Program-made: the position numbers and the translations under genes | Assembly: GCA_035048495.1 (NCBI GenBank) | Contig: CM068545.1 | Coordinates: forward strand, 35,974,225-36,038,224 | Origin: Euptelea pleiosperma | Lineage: Eukaryota > Streptophyta > Magnoliopsida > Ranunculales > Eupteleaceae | DNA: 64,000 nt | Reading direction: 5' to 3' | Shown: positions 57,100 through 64,000 of the stretch, one piece after another | Layout of the letters: every line of letters starts with the position of its first letter | How positions within the stretch are numbered: position 1 is the stretch's first letter | Notes under the pieces: model-generated | Database searches by the model: none | Seen by the model: the letters and a program-made list of their open reading frames with translations, nothing else | What the model was told of the DNA's origin: nothing

Positions 57100-57566
57100 T
57101 GTAGAGAACTAAGATTGAGCCGAACCATTGGAGAACACAAAATTGAACAAAACTATTTATTAAAGATTCGTTCAACGAACAACACTCTACAACTTTGTAG
57201 GACTCGCACTCACGCACTTTAGAAGACACGCACACTTATTGTGTTGACTTACACTTGAGTGATGCACTCAATTCTTGATTCACACTCAATTCACTCACAC
57301 TTGAATCACTTTGGATTGAATTGCCTAACAAATGAGAAAGTCTCCCCTATTTATAGGCTTGGGGACGATGAGTATAGTACATTCTAGAATATTCTATATT
57401 TTCCTAGATTCACTTTCATTTCTAGATATTACAATTATCTAGAATCTTCTAGCTTCTAGATGACTCCTTAGAGTACTCTAGAAGATTTCTAACCAATCTA
57501 ACAACATTCTAACACATTCTATTGTTTTTTAGAATATTCTAAGTAGAGTAGGTATTGATTCCAATA
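57100..57566 (-). mobile_element. 3' LTR of copia element G
   Basis: On the minus strand it runs from TATTGGAATC (the canonical TG is TA here) to CTCTACA... at 57100. It carries a TATA box (complement of CCTATTTATA, 57347-57356) and many TTCTAGA-type motifs, including TTCTAGAATATTC at 57382-57394. Confidence 0.9.
57382..57394 (-). promoter_or_regulatory. Heat-shock-element-like motif in copia G 3' LTR
   Basis: TTCTAGAATATTC is TTC-nn-GAA-nn-TTC, a three-block heat shock element. It lies about 26 bp upstream of the TATA box in element orientation. The same 13 bases occur in the other LTR at 60962-60974. Confidence 0.65.
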
Positions 57567-57577
57567 TCCCCCCTCAA
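57567..57577 (-). promoter_or_regulatory. Polypurine tract of copia element G
   Basis: TTGAGGGGGGA on the minus strand directly abuts the 3' LTR and would prime plus-strand synthesis. Confidence 0.8.
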
Positions 57578-57599
57578 TACTGACTCTCTACGGCATACT

Positions 57600-57850
57600 T
57601 CTTCAAGCTCTCATGTCTCATTCTTCTTTAGGGCAATACTTTCTTCCTTCATTGCATTCTCCCATTCTGCAATGCCTTTTGCTTCATCAAATGAGCTTGG
57701 CTTTTCTTTATAATCTTGAGTAATGCAAGACCATGAGGGTGTCATAGTGTCACCATAACTGGCTTTCACATTCTTGGGATTGGGCTTCCTCATCCTTGTT
57801 GATCTTTTGAGGCCTTCCAAGTTATTGATGACAATACCTTCTATTGGTAG
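57600..57850 (-). pseudogene. Copia G: start of RT region, remainder deleted
   Basis: The frame 57611-57820 reads LKRSTRMRKPNPK, then KPSSFDEAKGIAEWENAMKE, the conserved lead-in of a copia RT. After ALKKNET the coding homology stops and within ~35 bp the polypurine tract begins. The RT catalytic domain and RNase H have therefore been removed by one internal deletion. Confidence 0.8.
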
Positions 57851-58117
57851 ATTTGTTTCTTCTTGAACAATTCATTGCCCTCTCCTAGAGCTACTTTCAT
57901 TACTTCTGGGTGGTGATGATGTTGTTTCGTCTACAAGTCTTTGGACTTGGTGATTTCGAACACCTGTCTTCCAAGGACTTGAGGAACTTCAAGTAGCAGA
58001 TCTTGGTGACTCAGGTCCAGAGTCACTCACAATGGAAGTCTCTTGTTGCTCCAATGCTTGTGTTTGCATGCTTGTGTCTGAAATCTCAGAATCTGGCAGC
58101 ACATTGTTGTCAAATGA

Positions 58118-58980
58118 TCACCATGATGATGCTTCATCAAACACGAAGTGTGGAGATACATATACTTTGTTTGTAGTAGGATCAATGCACCTCCACCCTT
58201 TCTTCTGTTGATCATAGCCGACAAATATGCACCTTATAGCCTTCTTCTCAAGCTTGGTGCATTGCTGCTCTGGCACAAACACATAGCAGACACACCCAAA
58301 TACTCCGAAGTGTGAGACTATCGGCTTCTTATTGTACAAAACTTGGTAAGGTGACCGAAACCCAAGTTTTGCTTGAGGCAATCTATTGATAACTTGAGCT
58401 GCAGTTGCCATGCACTTCCCAATACTGCGGCTGTACATTATTTGCATGCACATGCTTTGGCAGGTTTCTCCCAGATGTATATTCTTCCTTTTGGCAACTC
58501 TATTTTGTTGTAGAATACTTTCACAGCTGAACTGACAACGGCCCATGCTCCTTCAAATAAGCATCAAACTCTCGATCTGTGTATTCTCTGTCATTACCAG
58601 TCCTTAGAAATCTTATTCTTTGATTGAGTTCATTTTTCACTAGCTTTTTGAACTCGATGAACTTTTTAAATACTTCGGACTTCTCTAATAAGAAATATAC
58701 ACATACGTATCGAGAATAATCATCTATAAATATATGCATGTAGCGCTTACCTGAGCATGAGGGAGTCCGTACTCTTCCAAAGAAATATGAGTGAATAAGC
58801 TCCAGTGGTCTTGATGCTCGCACCTTTGTTTCTCCAAAGGGTTGCCTGTGTGCCTTACCGAATTGTCACCCTACGCATACTACTCCATTGCGCATTTCAA
58901 GGCAAGGAAGTCCACATACCATCTCCTTCATCATCGTCGGCTTTAAACAATTATGATTGACGTGTGCTAGTCGAGCATGC
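58118..58980 (-). pseudogene. Copia G integrase, catalytic residues lost
   Basis: An HHCC-type region (WHARLAHVNHNCLKP, near 58940) leads into the core (58521-58823), with FIDDYSRYVCVYFLLEKSE, and the C-terminal part (58118-58546) with VFGCVCYVFVPEQ and FVGYDQQKKGWRC. The three catalytic positions are all altered: the segment after LELIHS is YFFG, the second acidic site reads RTGNDREY, and the Glu position reads RVAKRKN with Lys. A frameshift lies near 58530. The enzyme is dead. Confidence 0.8.
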
Positions 58981-59003
58981 CAGAAATCTGATGTTTCATA
59001 TTG

Positions 59004-59440
59004 TCAAGTTTTATCGACATACGCTATGCCGGCGGACAATACGTACAACTTCTTAATCTTCTTTCCCTCCATTAGGCTATCTCCACGAACATCGGCATTT
59101 GCTAGCACCTTTACATATGTTGGGCTGAAAAGTACATGGTATTCTGCTGCCATGATTTGTGAAATAGATACCAGATTCTTCTTCATTCTTGGTACGTGAT
59201 AGATGTTTTCTAAGACCTTTGAGCCACATTTCATGGGTCTCTCAACTAGGTCACCCACGTGTTCCACAGGATGCATAGTATTATTGTCTACCATGACAAT
59301 GACGTCTCTTCCTTTGTACTTATGCAACTTGAAGAACTTACTTATATCACCAGTCAAGTGATGTGAGCATCCAGAATCAACTATCTAGTTGGTCTCGTAG
59401 TTGATTTCATCCTTCCTTGAGCTTGCTACCGTGCAAACAT
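59004..59440 (-). pseudogene. Copia G protease, decayed
   Basis: The minus-strand translation has IVDSGCSHHLTGDISKFF near 59340-59390 (the aspartic protease DSG motif), then VMVDNNTMHPVEHVGD and VPRMKKNLVSISQ in the frame 59004-59357. A stop separates it from the preceding knuckle region. This is the usual Gag-PR-IN-RT order of Ty1/copia. Confidence 0.8.
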
Positions 59441-59472
59441 CAGTGCTTTGGGGAAGATTTTCCATGGCCGTG

Positions 59473-60413
59473 CTAAGAGCAATGTGTTCTTGACGGCATA
59501 GGAATCCTGAACATCTTAGACTTCTTCTTCACTAGCTTCATGTTGGTTCTTCTCATGAGGACCAACCTCGGCAACATTTCCCTCCATAATCTTTGATCTA
59601 CATTTGCAAGCAAAGTGTCCTGGCTTACCGCATCTATAACAGGCCTTCGTCTATTTTGTTTGAGGTGCCTTTTGTCGATCTTCCCTGTCATTGCTAGAAT
59701 CTCCCCCCTTGGATCTAGCATTTTGAGGTTTCCGTCTCCACTGGAATGAGGCTTCTTCCATTTGTTAGAGAAAAGAGCTTCTTTGGTATCCTGGACTGAA
59801 AGTTTGGCAATCTGCTTCGCCAGTGTCTCCTGGTTTATTGTCATATTTTCCAACTCCAACAACTAAAGTTGTTTGGGCCACCCTTGGATTGTTGTAATAA
59901 ACCCACTATATTTGGATCATAATCCTCGAAAAATAACCATCCTCATACGTGCTTCACTCATTGCAGACTCGACATCCAGTTGCGAAATCTCATGGTAGAT
60001 ATTTTTAACTTTCATAAAATATTGTGAAATGGACATATTACCTTGTGTAATTATGCCGATCTCATTCTCCAAGAATTGCAACCATGCATCATTAACACGT
60101 GAAAATAATGGGGTGAACGAATCCCACGCCTCTTGTGGAGTCTTTGCTTCTCGAATGTGTTCCAATAAGTCATTCTGTATGGATGCCTTGATGACATACA
60201 AGGCTTTCCAGCCCAAATCTTCCACTTCCGTAGCTCTTCTGCATTTTCTGGAATATTTTCTAGAACATTTTCTAGTGGGACAATATCGTCTCCTGTCACC
60301 GTCTCCCATAAGTCTTGTCCTTAGAGATACGACTCTATACACGACTTCCAGTAGTTGTAGTTATTGTTGTTGAGCTTCTCGATCCTACTCAGCATACTAG
60401 AAAGGTCCGCCAT
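59473..60413 (-). pseudogene. Copia G Gag with zinc knuckle, frameshifted
   Basis: The likely start ATG is at 60413 (MADLSSMLSRIEKLN), about 280 bp after the PBS. The core continues with ALYVIKASIQNDLLEHIREA and AWDSFTPLFSRVNDA (frame 59917-60342). Frames shift near 60250 and 59900. A CX2CX4HX4C knuckle, CYRCGKPGHFACKC, is readable at about 59600-59645 in another frame. Gag packages the element RNA; this copy is broken. Confidence 0.8.
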
Positions 60414-60681
60414 GTTACACTCTTCGTCTAGTGTAACACCGGCAACATGACGACTCCTTCACGATATCTATGTAACCTCCAACGGAACCTTGGTCACTCC
60501 CAGAGCAACCGTATCATGAGATCTTGTTCAAAATCACTTTTTGATCTACTATGTGCTCCCTAAGCACCACGACTTCACGATCCTTGATCGTCGCCTAAGC
60601 CGACAATCTATTACGTGCTCCCCGAGCACCATGACTTTACGATCCTCGATCGTCGCCTAAGCCGCACCTCAAACCGACTGT

Positions 60682-60694
60682 GGCTCTGATACCA
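60682..60694 (-). promoter_or_regulatory. Primer-binding site of copia element G (initiator Met tRNA)
   Basis: TGGTATCAGAGCC on the minus strand lies two bases after the 5' LTR, the canonical plant copia primer site. Confidence 0.92.
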
Positions 60695-60696
60695 CT

Positions 60697-61146
60697 TGTA
60701 GAGGACTGAGATCGGATCGAACTGTTGGAGAACACAAATTTGAACAAAACTATTTATTAAAGATTCGCTCAACGAACAATACTATACAACTTTGTAGGAC
60801 TCGCACTCACATACTTTGGAAGACTCATACACACTTATTGTGTTGACTTACACTTGAGTGCACTCAATTCTCGATTCACACTTGAATCACTTTGGATTGA
60901 ATTGCCTTACAAATGAGAAGGTCTCCCCTATTATAGGCTTGAGGAGGATGTGTACGGTACGTTCTAGAATATTCTATATTTTCTTAGGTTCACTTTACGT
61001 TTATAGATATTACAATTATGTAGAATCTTTTAGCTTATAGATGACTTCTTAGAGTACTCTAGAACATTTCTAACCAATCTAACAACATTCTAAACATTCT
61101 ATTGTTTTCTAGATTATTCTAAGTAGAGTAGGTATTCATTCCAACA
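60697..61146 (-). mobile_element. 5' LTR of copia element G, 450 bp
   Basis: On the minus strand it starts TGTTGGAATGAATACC and ends CAGTCCTCTACA beside the PBS. It is similar to the 3' LTR with small indels. The TATA-like box is degraded (TATAATAGG near 60930-60940) while TTCTAGAATATTC (60962-60974) is unchanged. Confidence 0.92.
60962..60974 (-). promoter_or_regulatory. Heat-shock-element-like motif in copia G 5' LTR
   Basis: Same three-block TTC-nn-GAA-nn-TTC sequence as in the 3' LTR, in the U3 part upstream of the TATA position. Confidence 0.65.
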
Positions 61147-61319
61147 TAAGGGAATCCCATAATCACAACCATTGATCTCTAGACGCTATTCCTGGACTAT
61201 TTGCTAATTTTTTTCTCAATTGTTAAATCTGACGGTTAAGATTGTCCGACATGGTAATTTTAAACATAGGAGATCTATTCGGTGGGACCCATCAATATTG
61301 TGTCCTGATTAGCCATGTG
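61147..61319. other. No gene seen
   Basis: Non-coding flank of copia G; it begins with the second TAAGG copy. Confidence 0.4.
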
Positions 61320-61328
61320 TAATAAGAC

Positions 61329-61683
61329 GAATAAAACTTTGCTTGACGGCCCACAATATGAGCCAGGTGGCATACTTTTAGAGGATGCGACTGTATGGCT
61401 GTTTGACCAATCCCTAAATGAGCCTATCAACCTAATTGGTGATTTCTAACCTTTGGATCCTTGTACCCAAATAATGGTTAATAATGCTCAAATTCTGACG
61501 GTTAAAATCAACCCATGAAAATGACTCCAACCCAACGCCTAGAAATCACTGATTAGGTTGATTTTTGATTTGTACGTCCACTTAAGGATGGGACAAACAT
61601 CCATATGGTCAGCGTCCTCTAAAAATATGCCACGTGGCTCATATTTGTTGGCGGTCATTGGGGAGGTCAGCAAAGTTTTACTC
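61329..61683. mobile_element. MULE-type MITE, 355 bp, 9-bp duplication
   Basis: It starts GAATAAAACTTTGC and ends GCAAAGTTTTACTC, flanked by TAATAAGAC on both sides (61320-61328 and 61684-61692). The arms continue inward with ATGAGCCAGGTGGCATA and GAGGATGCGACTGTATGG-like text and their complements. The centre has the family phrase CCCATGAAAATGACTCCAA. It is non-coding and related to the centre of the element at 9044-9789. Confidence 0.9.
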
Positions 61684-61692
61684 TAATAAGAC

Positions 61693-62039
61693 CGTGCTGA
61701 TAGATGGTTGTTTCCCATCTACAGTATCCAATAGTCAAGAAAAAGATCCAAAGGTCAAAAACCGAACGGTCAATGTATGAGGAGAGGCTGAGTACACATC
61801 GAAGAGGATGGCCCACCAATTGATGTTCTAAATTATCTCATAGCTTTCATATATTTTAAAAAGGAGATCTTTCTCTCCGGCATTTTTTGACATGAAGCTC
61901 TTTCTTTTCATCAACCCTTCCGTTCTTCAATTCTATGGTGAGTTTGATTTAATAGTAAATTTTCATAACCAACCTAAGTTTATGGGTATTTTTCAAAACG
62001 AACCGTATTTTTTGTAATTTGTCAAAACAAACCTAGGAT
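61693..62039. other. No gene seen; probable MULE terminal region begins near its end
   Basis: The first part has no recognisable feature. From about 61940 the AT-rich text (TTTTCATAACCAACC, TTTGTCAAAACAAACC) resembles the AT-rich terminus plus hairpin arrangement of the 746-bp MITE, so the MULE's left end may lie here. No target duplication can be tested because the right end is outside the window. Confidence 0.4.
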
Positions 62040-62285
62040 GCCAAACCGTTTGGCGTATTCATGCGAAAATGATAAAATGGTAGATTTGCCCTCGTTCTGT
62101 CGCCATACTATTTGGCGTCAGTTATCAACAATTGTCGAACCGTTCGGCGTCAGCTATTAAAACTCGCCAAACCATTCGGAGTATTAGACTAAATGTCGCC
62201 ATGGTTTGGCGACATTTAATGGCCGACATCAAACAGTTCGGCGACAGTTAATAACCCTCGCCGAATAATATGGCGTCTGACAGCA
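62040..62285. repeat. Array of short hairpins ahead of the MULE transposase
   Basis: Imperfect 15-20-bp palindromes recur at irregular ~30-60-bp intervals, for example GCCAAACCGTTTGGCG (about 62040), GTCGCCATGGTTTGGCGAC (about 62192), GTCGAACCGTTCGGCGTC and CTCGCCGAATAATATGGCG. They are linked by AGTTAT/ATTAAT spacers. The arrangement parallels the CGCCC...GGGCG hairpins in the MULE MITE at 9044-9789. Confidence 0.7.
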
Positions 62286-62539
62286 GTTTCACTTTCTAAC
62301 CTTTTAAAGTAAATCCGTTAGAATGTATTCGTTGAAAGGGGAACAATATATCCATTGGAGGCCGAATTTAAATTCTCTCCCACTCAATTGTTCTGTCTAA
62401 TTATTCTATCTCAATTATTTTCTCCAATTACTCCATCTCAATTGTTCTCTCCTAGCTAACTCTCTCATCTTACTCTCTTATCTTACACAATTCATTAGCT
62501 CTTATTTTTTATTTTATTCCAAATTTAGAAATTACGACA
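62286..62539. other. MULE 5' untranslated region
   Basis: AT-rich sequence between the hairpin array and the first transposase-like codons, with repeats of CAATTATTCT/CTCTCTC text. No gene. Confidence 0.45.
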
Positions 62540-64000
62540 AAAGCGATTATTTATCGATATGGATGCCAACTACAAGGGGATACATATGATAGATTTGAGA
62601 GGATGTTATTCGAGTCACCGAGGATCACATTGGAGGAATTTTGAGATAAAGTTACTATGCAATGCGAAATTCGACAAAATTTTATCCTACGGTCAGTTAT
62701 TACATTTGGTTCAGAAAAACATATGATTGACAATGTTAACAATCAATCTTTACAACATATATATGACATTAGTTTAACTTCTCCATATATAATTTTTTAT
62801 GTATGTCCAACAACATAACCAATTAAGAATATTGCTTTTGAAAATCAATTAAATTATGGTCACACAAGTGTTCAAGGTGACCCTAGCTCATCAAATCAAT
62901 TTTAAACTGGTGACCACAATTCGATTGTAGATGATAAAAATGAAAATGAAAATGATAATCCTGTTGATGATGAAGAAGAAGATACAAATGATGATCCGCA
63001 AGCCTATGGATATTGTTCATCACCAACAAATGTTGATGTGAATGCTATATATATTGGTAAAGTTTATGATAATGTAATTCAATTTAGGCTTTCAATTTTA
63101 AATTTAACAGTAAAAGATAATTTTACAGTAAAATATGTGATGAATAATAAAGAAAAAGTTATAGTTACATGTGATGATCCAAATTGCCCATGACTTGTAT
63201 ATGCTAAAAGAATGGCCAATGGTGACATGTTTAACATTATAATTTTTAACAATAGCCACACATGCTTAGGTAGGAGTGATTCAGTCGATCATCCTCAAGC
63301 AACTGTTAATTGGATAAAAGAAAAAATTAGAGGTCATTTAGTTGATAACCAATTCTATAATCCAATAGAGATTATAAATTACATGAAACACGAATATTGT
63401 GTAGAAGTCTCATATAACAAAGCTTAAAAAGCTTGAGAGAAAGCACTAGAAGATATTCATGGTTGTATAATAGAGGTTTATAGGAGTATGGATCATTACT
63501 GTCATACCATTCTAGAAACAAATCCTGGTAGTTTTTGTTTTCTTAAAACTAACCAAAATAGAATTTTGAACGAATTTTTATTTTTTTTAAAGCAAGTATT
63601 AATGGATTTAAAAATAGATGCAAACCTGTTGTAAGATTATATGGTACATTCTTAAAGGAAAAATATCAAGGTATCTTGCTTGCAGCGACTACCGTTGATC
63701 CTGATGGTGGTACTTTTCCATTAGCTTATGCAGTAGTTGAGGCTGAAGATAAACATACTTGGGATTGGTTTTTTAATTATTTTGAAATAGCTATTAGACA
63801 TTTTGATTCCCAACTATCTTTTATTTTTGATAGACAAAAATGACTTATACAGGTCGCTAATCGCTTTCCTTCACATTACCATTTTCTCTATATGAGACAT
63901 TTTGAACAAAATTTAAAAAAATAATTTAAAGAACCAATGTTTTGTAAGTTATTAATGAGAGCAACTATAGTATATAATTTAATAGATTGTGAAAATATTT
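62540..64000 (+). pseudogene. MULE transposase, decayed, runs off the window
   Basis: Plus-strand frames give an N-terminal region (RFERMLFESPRITLEEF near 62590, then SPYIIFYV near 62790) and an acidic spacer. A MuDR-type DNA-binding region follows (VYDNVIQFRLSILNL, VTCDDPNCP, NSHTCLG; 63065-63270). The DDE core is at 63610-64000: RLYGTFLKEKYQG, where the usual first Asp is Tyr, then PLAYAVVEAED and FIFDRQK with the second Asp. Stops occur near 62640, 62895, 63191 (at an expected Trp), 63842 and 63922. It is therefore a dead copy. Its C-terminus is outside the window. Confidence 0.85.

Larger units (their letters stand above)
57100..61146 (-). mobile_element. Ty1/copia element G, 4.05 kb, RT region deleted
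   Basis: LTRs at 57100-57566 and 60697-61146 are flanked by a perfect TAAGG duplication (57095-57099 and 61147-61151). An initiator-Met-type PBS and a polypurine tract bound the ~3.1-kb internal region. It encodes Gag, zinc knuckle, protease, integrase and only the first ~35 residues of the RT region. Most of RT and all of RNase H are missing, so it cannot move by itself. Confidence 0.95.

Noticed and set aside
62040..62285. CRISPR-like array of palindromic repeats
   Set aside because: The palindromes differ in sequence, spacing is irregular, there are no unique equal-length spacers, and the context is a plant MULE.
1..64000. Host genes, tRNA, rRNA or miRNA genes
   Set aside because: I found no non-transposon protein domain, intact tRNA-like cloverleaf or rRNA text. 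Detection of a diverged miRNA would need small-RNA data.

Overview
The window is a block of plant (angiosperm) heterochromatin-like, intergenic DNA. It consists almost entirely of transposable elements, mostly decayed and nested LTR retrotransposons. I see no host protein-coding gene, rRNA or tRNA gene and no CRISPR array. The plant assignment rests on Athila-like and Tat-like Ty3/gypsy pol genes, SIRE-like and short Ty1/copia elements, a tRNA-Asp-type primer site in the long elements and an initiator-Met primer site in the copia element, a Tourist-like MITE with TAA target duplications, and MULE elements with 9-bp target duplications.

Layout. 1-5136: non-coding DNA with a long inverted repeat (971-1996), a Tourist MITE (3502-3772), another inverted repeat (4112-4665) and MITE remnants. 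5137-8718: 3' half of a Tat-like gypsy element on the minus strand (LTR, integrase, extra RNase H, RT). 9044-9789: a 746-bp MULE-type foldback MITE with a perfect 9-bp duplication. 9960-15051: 5' half of an Athila-like element on the minus strand (LTR, PBS, leader, gag, hairpin array), called A here. 15052-15665: fragment of a non-autonomous Athila-like element (C). 15840-21249: SIRE-like copia leader and gag split by a 2.57-kb solo LTR (duplication ATTAG). 21250-27590: 5'-truncated gypsy element E. 27640-29551: gag-protease half of a Tat-like element. 29612-31235: lone LTR F. 31236-40365: pro-pol half plus 3' LTR of an Athila-like element (D), preceded by a 152-bp-period hairpin array. 40366-57076: the other half of C, whose LTR is split by a complete 11.4-kb non-autonomous element B (44749-56173, duplication GTCCA). 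57100-61146: complete but RT-deleted copia element G (duplication TAAGG). 61329-61683: second MULE MITE (duplication TAATAAGAC). 62040-64000: hairpin-rich leader and decayed transposase of a larger MULE that runs off the window.

How the parts fit. The strongest result is that the pieces make sense only if about 21 kb (roughly 9.8-31.2 kb) is inverted. After mental re-inversion, A and D become one Athila element flanked by the same 5-bp duplication (AGGGC) inside the reading frame of C, and the two Tat halves (RT onward at 5-8.7 kb, gag-protease at 27.6-29.6 kb) also meet within a few codons. Elements B and C belong to a non-autonomous family. It keeps Athila LTRs, leader, polypurine tract and 3' region, but encodes only a chimeric protein made of the Gag C-terminus fused to the protease tail and linker, with internal duplications. 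B also carries a threefold tandem copy of its primer-binding-site region. The copia element G has a heat-shock-element-like motif just upstream of its TATA box.
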